Of a stretch of DNA of 38,928 bases, positions 6,588 to 14,600 are shown one piece after another; the stretch's first letter is position 1; each line of letters starts with the position of its first letter. The stretch is from a virus: positions 1 to 38,928 of the IMG/VR virus record IMGVR_UViG_3300045950_000246; one strand, written 5' to 3'. The translations under genes were made by a program, and so were the position numbers. The notes beneath the pieces are model-generated. The model was not told where the DNA came from and ran no database searches. It worked only from the letters and a program-made list of their open reading frames with translations.

Positions 6588-7366
6588 TGGAAGGGCAGGA
6601 GATCAAATTAACATTGTGCGGCGGTAAGAAGCCGCAGGACGGATTTTCCATAAACGACAAGGTTTACGGGGAGAGGCATTTTATCAGGGAGGGTGACAGA
6701 TACAAGGAGGTTACTCTCCCGCCCCTTATCCCTGTAAGGACCCTTAAGGACAGGTCGTACACGGTGACGGACTCCGCTTCTTTTGTTTCGTACGTGAAGC
6801 GGTACGGGAATCCCGATGAAGGGATAATCTTCTTCAATTCGACCGGGGTTGTGATGTTCTTTGACGAGAAGAACAGGGTTGAGAAGGTGAGCCTGCCGTT
6901 TGCGAAGTCCCTTGAACTGATCGCTTTCCTTGGGAATGATAACGGCAAGGAGTTTGACCAGAAGAGGCTTGCGAAGACGATTGAGACGTTCCCGGAGGTT
7001 GTGGCGGACAGCGATATTCTTCTTCCCTGCCTTACGCTCCTCCAGATGTCCAAGCAGGTGGATTTTGAGAGCAACATTGACCCGCATAATCACACGTTTA
7101 TTTACAAGGACAAGAGCGGGGACCAGACGACACGGCTTCCGAAGCAGATTGTGTTGAATCTGCCGTATTTTGAGGGGTCGGTGAACAAGGTGAATGTCCT
7201 GGCGGATTTCGAGGTTGAGATGCCGACGAGCGCGGGGGCTAAGCCTGTGTTCAGGCTGCATAACCCGCGGGCTGAAAGGACGGAGAGGGAAGCAGTGGAG
7301 AAGGAGATTGAGACCATTAAGGCTGAACTTCCGGGGTGGATGTTTGTGCAAGGGAGCGCGGGGTAG
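6587..7366 (+). CDS. DUF2303-like phage protein
   Basis: A 259-aa protein starting at the ATG 6 nt after GGAGG; a TTG one codon upstream is less likely. The motif order fits the phage DUF2303 family: an early YTVTDSASFVSYVKRYG block, then VDFESNIDPHNHTFIYKD and QIVLNLPYFEGSVNKVNVLA followed by FRLHNPRAE. Members of this family sit in phage early regions and have no established function. The C-terminal residues RTEREAVEKEIETIKAEL form a charged helix. Confidence 0.75.
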   Translation: MEGQEIKLTLCGGKKPQDGFSINDKVYGERHFIREGDRYKEVTLPPLIPVRTLKDRSYTVTDSASFVSYVKRYGNPDEGIIFFNSTGVVMFFDEKNRVEKVSLPFAKSLELIAFLGNDNGKEFDQKRLAKTIETFPEVVADSDILLPCLTLLQMSKQVDFESNIDPHNHTFIYKDKSGDQTTRLPKQIVLNLPYFEGSVNKVNVLADFEVEMPTSAGAKPVFRLHNPRAERTEREAVEKEIETIKAELPGWMFVQGSAG

Positions 7367-7374
7367 GAGGTTGT

Positions 7375-7848
7375 ATGACGGTTGAGCAGGCGGTGTTGGG
7401 GGTTTTGATAGCTAATTATCCTATTGTGCGGAATCACGTGGTGCAGACGGCGCACCCGACTTACCAAATGTCGGGGCTGGCGAGGCTCCGGGGGTTGAAG
7501 CAGGATGGGATTGTGTCGTATCGGTTCGATTCGAGGGACAATACGTACCACGTCCTGACGCCGAGGGGGGAGCTGGTTAGGGCCCTGGAGGCTATGAAGA
7601 GGGGGGAGAAGGACCCGGTGAAGATAGTGGCTGCGATGAGGGGGTTTAAGCCCGCCTCTCAACCCCACCCTCACCCCCGGATCGAGTCCGGGGCAGGCTC
7701 TGACCCTCTCCCTGGGGGAGAAGGGGAGATGGGGATAACAGGCAAGATGCCTGATGCCGATGAGGAGACGCCGGAGCAGAGGGCCAGGATGCTGGAGGAG
7801 ATAAGGAGGTTCAGGGCAAGCTTGGAGAGCGCAGATGCGCAGGCGTAA
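7375..7848 (+). CDS. small winged-helix-like protein with in-frame palindromic insert
   Basis: A 157-aa protein; the ATG at 7375 follows GGAGGTTGT. Residues 1-65 (MTVEQAVLGVLIANYPIVRN ... LARLRGLKQDGIVSYR) resemble a winged helix with a beta-wing ending in TYHVLTPRG. Residues about 95-123 (QPHPHPRIESGAGSDPLPGG) are the translation of a palindromic element. A charged helical tail follows. It is probably a DNA-binding early protein; function is unknown. Confidence 0.6.
   Translation: MTVEQAVLGVLIANYPIVRNHVVQTAHPTYQMSGLARLRGLKQDGIVSYRFDSRDNTYHVLTPRGELVRALEAMKRGEKDPVKIVAAMRGFKPASQPHPHPRIESGAGSDPLPGGEGEMGITGKMPDADEETPEQRARMLEEIRRFRASLESADAQA
7661..7730. repeat. palindromic element inside the winged-helix-like gene
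   Basis: The unit runs from ACCCCACCCTCACCCCCGG through GAGTCCGGGGCAGGCTCTGA to CCCTCTCCCTGGGGGAGAAG. The same composite occurs almost unchanged, but intergenic, at 19281..19343. Confidence 0.85.
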
Positions 7849-7966
7849 GGGGAGGCCCAGGCCGAAGGGGATGTTTTGGTGCTGGTTCTGGCAGAGGTTC
7901 ATGCCGGAGGAGAAGTTTTTGCGGCATTGCGTCCCGAAGGGGTGCAATAGCTATATGCGGAGGTAG
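7835..7966 (+). CDS. basic Cys/Trp-rich microprotein, 43 aa
   Basis: A 43-residue frame overlapping the end of the previous gene. It begins MRRRKGRPRPKGMFWCWFWQ and continues RFMPEEKFLRHCVPKGCNSY. An internal ATG at 7871 would give a 31-aa form. C16, C32 and C37 with nearby aromatics suggest a small metal site. It is followed after 2 bp by another Cys-rich microprotein. Function is unknown. Confidence 0.45.
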   Translation: MRRRKGRPRPKGMFWCWFWQRFMPEEKFLRHCVPKGCNSYMRR

Positions 7967-7968
7967 TT

Positions 7969-8100
7969 ATGCCGGTGGTTGGTGGTGGTGGAAGGTGCCT
8001 GGAGTGCGGGGATGTCTCGGATGTCCTGATTGACGGGGAGTTGTGTCTGGGATGCTGGCGGGAGTCGAGGGAGGTAGGGGATGAGGTCGGAGGAGATTGA
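7969..8100 (+). CDS. zinc-ribbon microprotein, 43 aa
   Basis: A 43-residue frame starting MPVVGGGGRCLECGDVSDVL with GGAGG 5 nt before the ATG. Two knuckles, CLEC (C10, C13) and CLGC (C26, C29), form a minimal zinc ribbon. Its 3' end overlaps the next gene by 20 bp. Such mini-ribbons are common in phage early operons, but this one has no assigned role. Confidence 0.6.
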   Translation: MPVVGGGGRCLECGDVSDVLIDGELCLGCWRESREVGDEVGGD

Positions 8101-8374
8101 ATTGATTGCCCAGAGGGTCGTGGAGATGATCCGGCCTCTGCTGGCCCAGGCAGGGACGACACCGACACCATACAAGCCCGGCGTGAATCCGAAGTTTCTC
8201 CGCATCAGGGCGGCTGCGAAGCTCTACGACTGGCCTGTGAGGGATCTGAGGGAGAAGTGCCTCCTGGGGAGGATTCCGGGGGCCACGAAGGTTGGGAAGG
8301 AGTGGCGGATCCCGGTGGCATCGATGGAGGGGTTGTTGGATAAGGGGGTTCCGGGGAGGGGGAGGAGGGCATAG
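8081..8374 (+). CDS. excisionase-like HTH protein
   Basis: A 97-aa protein with GGGAGG before the ATG. The N-terminus is helical (EEIELIAQRVVEMIRPLL). Residues about 38-88 (FLRIRAAAKLYDWPVRDLRE ... KEWRIPVASMEGLL) match the MerR-like winged HTH of the excisionase/HTH_17 type. In that family the recognition helix is followed by a W-R-I wing. It could serve as the Xis directionality factor or as a regulator. It lies just before the replication genes and far from the integrase in the integrated state. Confidence 0.65.
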   Translation: MRSEEIELIAQRVVEMIRPLLAQAGTTPTPYKPGVNPKFLRIRAAAKLYDWPVRDLREKCLLGRIPGATKVGKEWRIPVASMEGLLDKGVPGRGRRA

Positions 8375-8494
8375 GCACGAGAAAGGTACTCCGTCCTGAT
8401 ACGTAGAAAATCTGGGGTAAATCTGGACACTTCCCAGGCGTCAGGCAACCATTTCAAGGTCGAAGTAGATGAGTTTGTGGCGATGCTGATGACT

Positions 8495-8509
8495 TAAAAT
8501 ACCATTTTA
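8495..8509. promoter_or_regulatory. AT-rich palindrome upstream of the replication gene
   Basis: TAAAAT-acc-ATTTTA is a perfect 6-bp inverted repeat about 60 bp before the GTG of the O-like gene, in a 195-bp gap that otherwise holds no gene I can support. It may be an operator. No clear promoter is visible. Confidence 0.35.
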
Positions 8510-8569
8510 CAGTGAGGTTTCTGGTGGTTTTTTGCTCTTCTCTTATAGAGTCGGCGCAGGGGTGCGCCC

Positions 8570-9448
8570 GTGGCTAATCCGCAGGTTGAGGATGGGTATA
8601 CGGCTATATCTAATGAGGTTTTGCAGGCCCTTGCACGGATTCGGATACCGGGTGAGGCGGCACAGGTTCTCCTCGTTATCATCCGAAAGACATGGGGGTT
8701 CGGTAAAAAGAGTGACTGGATATCCCTGTCTCAGTTCTGTGAGGCGACAGGGCTTCATAAGCCAAATGTGGTCAGAGTTTTAAAACTCCTGGAGTCGATG
8801 AATGTAATTATCAAAAATAACGGTGGTAGTAAATTTGATAACGGTGGTAGTAAATTTGATAACGGTGGTAGTAAATTTGATAACGGTGGTAGTAAATTTG
8901 ATAACGGTGGTAGTAAATTTGATAACGGTGGTAGTAAATTTGATATGCCAAGTTATGGATTTAACAAGGATTATGAGGGGTGGAGACCACTCCTTAAGAA
9001 GGTAAGGGGTGGTAGTAAATTTGATAATTCAGCGTTATCAAAAAAGCTACCCACAAAAGAAACTATTACAAAAGAAAGAATATATATAGTTCATTTCGAG
9101 GATATCTGGAAGGATTACCCGAACCGAGTGGGGAAGAAAGCAGCAGAAAAACATTTCAATGCGTCGGTTAAGGGTGAAGACGATTTGGAGGCTATTAAGA
9201 AGGCACTTGCGAACTACAAGGCGCATTTAGGCAAGAACACCTGGAAGCAGCCGCAGAACGGCAGCACGTGGTTTAATAACTGGCGGGATTGGGTGAATTG
9301 GGAGGAGAGGGATGGAGGAAGTAGGCAAGGTTGTGGAACGGGTAAGCGTAGAGAGACATCAGCAGACAGGGCGGCAAGGATCCTCATGGAGATCGGACAG
9401 AGTGGCCGTTATGCAGGCAGTGGTGACGAAGACGTATCTGGCCTGTAA
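8570..9448 (+). CDS. phage replication initiator, lambda O-like
   Basis: A 292-aa protein (GTG start). Residues 1-85 match the phage replication protein O N-terminal winged-helix domain (NPQVEDGYTAISNEVLQALA, then ARIRIPGEAAQVLLVI and HKPNVVRVLKLLES). Residues 85-125 are six tandem GGSKFD(N) units, with one further unit near 147-152, encoded by the iterons. The C-terminal part (VHFEDIWKDYPNRVGKKAAE; QNGSTWFNNWRDWVNWEE) resembles the helical C-terminal region of phage/DnaT-type replication proteins. It should bind the iterons within its own gene and recruit the helicase loader encoded by the overlapping downstream gene. Confidence 0.88.
   Translation: MANPQVEDGYTAISNEVLQALARIRIPGEAAQVLLVIIRKTWGFGKKSDWISLSQFCEATGLHKPNVVRVLKLLESMNVIIKNNGGSKFDNGGSKFDNGGSKFDNGGSKFDNGGSKFDNGGSKFDMPSYGFNKDYEGWRPLLKKVRGGSKFDNSALSKKLPTKETITKERIYIVHFEDIWKDYPNRVGKKAAEKHFNASVKGEDDLEAIKKALANYKAHLGKNTWKQPQNGSTWFNNWRDWVNWEERDGGSRQGCGTGKRRETSADRAARILMEIGQSGRYAGSGDEDVSGL
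8822..9028. repeat. ori: iterons of the probable replication origin
   Basis: Six contiguous copies of a 21-bp unit (GGTGGTAGTAAATTTGATAA plus C) run from 8822 to about 8945, and a seventh lies at 9008..9028. The stretch 9035..9100 that follows is strongly A/T-rich (ACAAAAGAAACTATTACAAA; AAGAATATATATAGTTCATT) in an otherwise GC-rich gene. Iterons plus an AT-rich unwinding region inside an O-type gene is the lambda origin layout. Confidence 0.82.
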
Positions 9449-9791
9449 CCTGCCTATGCCGTCAGACGATGGCCTGAAGGCGAAGGTGGCGGTGATGTTG
9501 GAGGATCTGGAGGCGGTACCGACAGCGGCGATTGACAAGGTATTCAGGTTTGCAAGGCAGGCAAGGAAAGATTCGTTTTTCCCCTCAACTGGTGAACTTA
9601 TGGCGGCCTGGAGGGAGGTTAAGGCGGATTATGAGCGGCGGAAGGCTGAGATTGAGACCAGGAAGAGGTTGAGGGAGTTGCCGGAGTATTATCCGCCTGA
9701 GCTGGCTAAGGACGCAAGGGCCTACATTCTCAATCCGACAGTGGAAGGGCTGGCAAGGCTACGAGAGAAGTATCCATCAGCGGGTTTCTGA
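9312..9791 (+). CDS. putative helicase loader / replication protein P analogue
   Basis: A 159-aa protein overlapping the O-like gene by 137 bp. GGGAGGAG lies just upstream of the ATG. An internal ATG at 9411 would remove most of the overlap. The segment LEAVPTAAIDKVFRFARQAR followed by FFPSTGELMAAWREVK resembles helicase-loader and replicative-helicase-inhibitor proteins of phages. A basic coiled helix follows (DYERRKAEIETRKRLREL). Its position matches lambda P. The assignment rests on position and this partial motif. Confidence 0.6.
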   Translation: MEEVGKVVERVSVERHQQTGRQGSSWRSDRVAVMQAVVTKTYLACNLPMPSDDGLKAKVAVMLEDLEAVPTAAIDKVFRFARQARKDSFFPSTGELMAAWREVKADYERRKAEIETRKRLRELPEYYPPELAKDARAYILNPTVEGLARLREKYPSAGF

Positions 9792-9956
9792 GTTTTTTCG
9801 CTAAAAAAAAGAGAGGGGGGTATGTGTGTGTGCGGCGGGTCGGAGGGGCTCAAAGGCGGGGCGGATGCCTCGCGCACACGGGGATTTTTTGAGATGGCTG
9901 GAGATGGCGGGTGTGTGGGTGGTTCGCAGGGGTTAGGAGGTCGGGATTCTGCAGGG

Positions 9957-9979
9957 TGGCGGTCAGATAGGCGGTCAGA
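9957..9979. repeat. internal copy of the att-flanking CGGTCA repeat
   Basis: Two CGGTCAGA units 12 bp apart (9960 and 9972). The 23-bp window differs from the right-arm copy at 38752..38774 at only two positions. It is about 10 kb from attL and 29 kb from attR. Confidence 0.6.
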
Positions 9980-10270
9980 CGGTAGGATGTGATAAGGGCA
10001 AAATGCTTGATTATGGCGGGTTTAAGGGACTCAGGGCAAATGATAGATAGTCAGGGGGGCGGTAGGATTTGGGGGAAAACGGGGTCGAACCGGCCGCATT
10101 ATGCCTCGAAAAAAGCCGAACCTGAGATACCCCCCCCTCCCCCCTGGCCTCCGAACTTTTTGGAGTCCCCCACCCTCTCGATATGGGGGTTCGGGATGTG
10201 AGGCTTGATGCTCGGGCCTCGGAAAAATTTTTCAACCCCGCACATGGGGCTTTTTCAAGGAGGTTTTGAG

Positions 10271-10330
10271 ATGTCGTCTGAAAGACCGATACTGTTTTCA
10301 AGTGAAATGGTAAGGACAATCCTTAGCTGA
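10271..10330 (+). pseudogene. truncated start of an ILFS-MVR-type phage gene
   Basis: The ATG follows an excellent AAGGAGG and opens a 19-residue frame, MSSERPILFSSEMVRTILS, then TGA. The peptide matches the N-terminus of a common phage protein type that begins roughly KPILFS.PMVRAIL.GRKT.TRR. Here it stops exactly where the conserved GRKTxTRR would follow. It is most likely a remnant; a functional leader peptide is the alternative. Confidence 0.5.
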
Positions 10331-10451
10331 TGCAAATTCTGGAAGATGAGGGAGGCGGCAAACGGCAGGGTCGAGGGGGCATTTAAGAAGAATGATGCTG
10401 AAAACTCACCCTGGAGGGCACCGGAAAGCTCATGGAGGAGGGCGGCGGGCT

Positions 10452-11069
10452 ATGAAATATAGATTCACCCCTGAAATGGACAGTCGGATCAGGGACGTCT
10501 ACAGGAAGAATGATGGGAAGAGGAGCGAAAGGGCCGTCCCTCTTGTGAGGGAGTTGGCCGCATCCTTCGGTATGCCGAGATGGAGAGTCACCAATAGGGC
10601 TCGTGAGATAGGGGCATACGAGCCGAGGGTGAAGGAGCCCGTATGGTCGGAAGCGGAGATAGATCTTCTGCACGAAAACTTCCACAAGCACCCGGAGGTC
10701 ATCAGGAAGATATTCAAGAAACACGGGTTTGTACGGAGCGTAACAGGGATAATCGTCAAGCGCAGGAGGCTCGGCCTCCTGCAATCCTTCAGGGCCTCGG
10801 AAGGGCTCTATACATCGAGGGCACTGGCTCAGTGCCTTGGGATAGACGACCATTCGGTCACTGGATGGATAAAAAAGGGGTGGCTGAAGGCAAAGCGGCG
10901 GGGGACGGACAGGACGCCGCAGCAGGGCGGGGATATGTACGAGATCACGGAAAAAGACGTCAGAGAGTTCATCGTAGAGAATGTTGGGGTAATAGACATC
11001 AGGAAGGTGGATAAATTCTGGTTCGTGGACCTTGTGGCTGGGAGATTTATTAAGAGGTGCGAGGACTGA
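10452..11069 (+). CDS. DNA-binding protein with SANT/HTH-like segments, upstream of terminase
   Basis: A 205-aa protein starting MKYRFTPEMDSRIRDVYRKN after GGAGGAGGGCGGCGGGCT; a frame 20 codons longer lacks a good site. Residues 1-55 and 65-115 (VWSEAEIDLLHENFHKHPEV) look like two Myb/SANT-type helical repeats. Residues about 125-160 (TSRALAQCLGIDDHSVTGWI) look like a MerR-type HTH. The protein ends with IDIRKVDKFWFVDLVAGRF. Placed just before the late promoter, it may be a late-gene activator or an accessory packaging factor. The role is inferred. Confidence 0.65.
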   Translation: MKYRFTPEMDSRIRDVYRKNDGKRSERAVPLVRELAASFGMPRWRVTNRAREIGAYEPRVKEPVWSEAEIDLLHENFHKHPEVIRKIFKKHGFVRSVTGIIVKRRRLGLLQSFRASEGLYTSRALAQCLGIDDHSVTGWIKKGWLKAKRRGTDRTPQQGGDMYEITEKDVREFIVENVGVIDIRKVDKFWFVDLVAGRFIKRCED

Positions 11070-11134
11070 AAAGGGGCGAGGCGGCACAATCCCTGGGTCT
11101 GGGTGATCGAATTTAAGAGGCTCTAAAAAAACTC

Positions 11135-11163
11135 TTGACATGCTTTTGATTTCGTGTTATGCA
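11135..11163 (+). promoter_or_regulatory. probable late promoter
   Basis: TTGACA (11135..11140), 17-nt spacer and TATGCA (11158..11163). The -35 is consensus and the -10 weak, which would suit an activated promoter. It lies 30 bp before the small terminase gene, at the head of the long structural operon. Confidence 0.55.
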
Positions 11164-11192
11164 TGCTTTCAGTTTGAAGGAAGCTATTTGAT

Positions 11193-11651
11193 ATGGGCGG
11201 AGAGGGCAGCGGCAGGTTGCCGGAAAAGGCGACGGTGGGGGAGCTCCTGATGGACGACAAGGCGTTCAAGGAGCACATAACAAACCAGACCGTAGCCTAT
11301 ATCCCCAGGGTTATCAACGAGCTTTACGACATTGTCCTCGGAAACGCCGAGGACGAGATATGGGACTCAAAGAACTGCAAGCTGGTGAAGAGAAAGCCTT
11401 CCCTCGACACGAGGGTCAAGGCCGCGAAGGTGCTGAAGGAGATGACCCTTGACAAGGTCGTCTCAGATAAGAAGACGATAGACACCGAGGGGCAGGGGAG
11501 CCTGCTGAACCTCATTGACGATCTGACCGCGGTCGCAAGGGCCGTGGAGAAGGAAAAGGCAGAAAAGGCGAGGGTTGTAGGGGAACTCTCTACTGTGAAG
11601 CCGCATGATGCGGCGGACGCAGGGGGACCCCTTGAGCAGCGTCACAGTTGA
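11193..11651 (+). CDS. putative terminase small subunit
   Basis: A 152-aa protein directly before, and overlapping by 47 bp, the large terminase gene. It starts MGGEGSGRLPEKATVGELLM. The middle part (SLDTRVKAAKVLKEMTLDKV) is helical. The last third is a long charged helix (AVARAVEKEKAEKARVVGEL), suitable for oligomerisation. Small terminases are poorly conserved, so the call relies on position, size and helical content. GGAAGC precedes the ATG at moderate distance. Confidence 0.6.
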   Translation: MGGEGSGRLPEKATVGELLMDDKAFKEHITNQTVAYIPRVINELYDIVLGNAEDEIWDSKNCKLVKRKPSLDTRVKAAKVLKEMTLDKVVSDKKTIDTEGQGSLLNLIDDLTAVARAVEKEKAEKARVVGELSTVKPHDAADAGGPLEQRHS

Positions 11652-14600
11652 CACAACCAGCCAGTTCCGCTCATTAGTCAAGACCTTCTGGGATGACCGG
11701 GTAGGTTTCTGCAAGCACATCCTTGGTTTCACCCCATCCGACCAGCAGGGCCAGGTCCTTGAGGCCCTCGATTCCAACGATCACGTAGCGGTAAAGTCCG
11801 GGATAGCGATAGGGAAGACTGCCCTTGAGGCGAGCCTCATACTGCACTACTCGTCCTGCCGGTATCCGTTCAAGTCCCCTTGCACGTCCCCCTCCAAAGA
11901 CAACCTGAGGAACATCCTCTGGCCAGAGTTGGGCCAGTGGCACAAGAAGATGCACCCCGTCTTCAAGGACCGCCTCGTCTGGACAAAGGAGAAGCTCTTC
12001 TTGAAGGAGGATGAAAACTCCTTCTTCGTGGCCAGGACGGCCTCAAAGGACAATCCCGAATCGCTCCAGGGATTCCATTGTTTGTCGGACGAACATCAAA
12101 TCTTGACCAAACGAGGATGGTTGGGTATCGATGACATCTGTGAAACCGACCAAGTGTTATCAGTCCCGGTAAATGGCACTGACGCTGAATGGATGCCAGT
12201 GACTGCTGTGTATCGCTATCCATTTTCAGGGACACTGAATGTGTTTGATGGGAAGACCGTAAGTTTTGCAATGACTGATAATCATCGCTGCGTGGTGAAG
12301 AATCAATGGCGAGACCAGAAATGGCAGTTCAGGGAATTCAACTCGCTGTGGACCAGTTTCTTTGTCCGACGTACTTCTGGGTGGAAGGGAGAACAGGTGC
12401 TTGCCCCTGAACCGTTTGCAGCTTACGGATGGACTGCGGAACAATTCGCAGAATTCGTTGGATTCTGGATCGGTGATGGCGGCATACGTCCGCACAGCAG
12501 CGGTAAATATTACGAGGTGCAACTTTATCAAATCAAGGATGATGATGGCTATGTGGAGCGCCTGTTAAAGAGCATACCTTGGACCAAGGGACGCGATTAT
12601 TACGCATTCAGTGACTTGGCTGTTTGCCAATGGCTGATTGATAATGTAGGCCGCCTACAACCTGACCGCATCATTCCCCGTCTGATTCTGGACGGTCCGC
12701 CCTCGGTGCTGGAAGCGTTCTGTGATGGGCTATGGCATGCAGATGGCAGCTTTGTTGATGGCACAAAGCGACAATTGCATAACACGTCAAGCACGCTTAT
12801 GGATCAAGTCCAGGAAGTGTTGATCAAGCTGGGCCGTCCCGGGACGATAGGGGTCAATGTTGCGTGTGGGACACAGAAAGAGGCAGATGGTGTTCGTTTT
12901 GAGGCAAAGCATGATTGTCTTTCGATTGGATGGACAAAGAGACCGTCTGATACGCTCATACACAGCAGCAGCGTCAAGAGCATGCCGTATCAAGGGCGAG
13001 TATGGTGTATTGCAACTCCATACCAGACTTTTTACACTCGCCGGAACGGCCGTGTTTTCATTAGTGGAAACTCAGATTACGTCTTCCGCATAGTTGACGA
13101 GGCCTCCGGCGTTTCGGAGGACATCTTTGACGTCCTGGAAGGGGCCACCGGGACCAAGGAGACCAAGTCCCTGACCTGCGGGAACCCCACCCGCCTGGAA
13201 GGCTCTTTCTTCGACGCATTCAACAAGCAGAAGGAATTCTACAAGGGCTTTACGTTCTCATCCCTTCAGTCCCCATTCGCTAAGGACAGGGTCATAGAGC
13301 GGATCCGCAAGAAGTTCGGGGAAGACTCGAACATGTGGAGGGTGAGGGTCCTGGGAGAGTTCCCGCTTAGAGACGGGGACTCCTTCATCCCGTTCGATCT
13401 GGTGAGTGATGCCCTTATCAGGGAAATCCCGGACCAGAAAGATGCTCCGAAGGTCTTCGGGTGCGACATAGCGCGTTTTGGCTGCTTCGATGACAAAACC
13501 GAGATATTGACGGATGAGGGATGGAAATATTTTAATGGTCTCCATGGAAGAGAAATGGTCTTGTCTCTCGCTGGAGAAAGGGCATTATGGGCGGAGATCG
13601 CGAAGGTTCACAGGTACGAATATGCCGGGGATCTAAACCTCTACGAAGGGGAGTCGGTAAATTTTTGCATAACAGACAATCACAACCTGATAGTCCGCTC
13701 CAACCCAAAGGCTGATCAGTATGCCATAAGGCAGTTCAAGGATCTCCCGAAGGAATTTGTCATAAAGCGGACAAATGAATGGGAGGGTAGCAATCCCGAA
13801 AGAATCACGTTTACATCTGAGTATGAGATGCCAAAGGGAGGGGTAAGGGTCAAGGAGTGGTCGTTTGATTTTACCGATTGGGCCAGATTTCTTGGATGGT
13901 TTGTGAGTGAAGGGAATGTATACAAGGAGAGACGCAAGGACGGCAGATACAGAATCCTGATTGCACAGGTCAAGGCGCAAGAAAAGGAGATGATCAAACA
14001 TCTCTTGGACAATATGGGGATTATATTTCAGGATAAAGGGAGGCAGATTGAGTTTTCAAATAACGAAATAGGTAAACACCTGATCGAGCACTGCGGAGGA
14101 AGGCAGCCTGTGAGGAGGGTCCCGAAATACATAAAAGAAGGCACCACTGAGGTTATCGAGGCATTCCTTGAGACGTTTGCCTTGGGGGATGGGACACAAA
14201 ATAGCAACGGAACCGGCAAAACTTATTTTTCTTCCAGTGAATTGTTGATAGACGATATCCAGGAGATGCTTGTAAAGATCGGGAAGGCCGGGAAAAAGAT
14301 ATTAAGACATAAAAAGGGCACGGAATTCAATATCGAAGGCAGGACGGTTAAGCGGCGCAATGACTGTTATGCGGTCTATGAGTGCGGAAGGGGTGCGGAC
14401 AGCTGGATATCAAAGGGGAAGATACAAAAGGTCGCATATAAGGGGGTTGTCTACTGTGTATCAACACCGCACAGGACAATAATGGTCAGGCGCAACGGAT
14501 GTGTCATGTGGAGCGGGAACTCAGACGACACGGTTATCGCAATCCGTCAGGGTGATGAGTTCAAGCCGTTCCACGTGCTCAGGAACAAGAGCACCATGGA

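Larger units (their letters stand above)
9792..10451. other. non-coding, G-rich 660-bp region between replication and packaging genes
   Basis: It contains a TTTTTT-cgct-AAAAAA hairpin just after the P-like stop, then GGGGGGTATGTGTGTGTGCG and, about 50 bp on, the partly complementary CGCGCACAC. It also contains a third CGGTCA repeat pair at 9957..9979, C-runs near 10130..10150, a hairpin-like CCCGCACATGGGG and a truncated gene start at 10271. No full-length gene is supported. A packaging (cos/pac) site would be expected in this area, but I cannot locate one. Confidence 0.5.

Noticed and set aside
8375-8569. Possible decayed gene (fragment ending HFKVEVDEFVAMLMT)
   Set aside because: The open stretch is under 30 codons without a start, and upstream similarity needs frameshifts I cannot justify from this sequence alone.
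8822-8945. Tandem repeats as a possible CRISPR array
   Set aside because: Units are contiguous without spacers, in frame inside the replication gene, and there are no cas genes.
10083-10130. tRNA-like GGGGTCGAACC motif
   Set aside because: No acceptor, D or anticodon arms can be drawn around it.
9989-10201. 70-codon plus-strand frame
   Set aside because: Pro-rich low-complexity translation of C runs, no ribosome-binding site, crosses hairpins.
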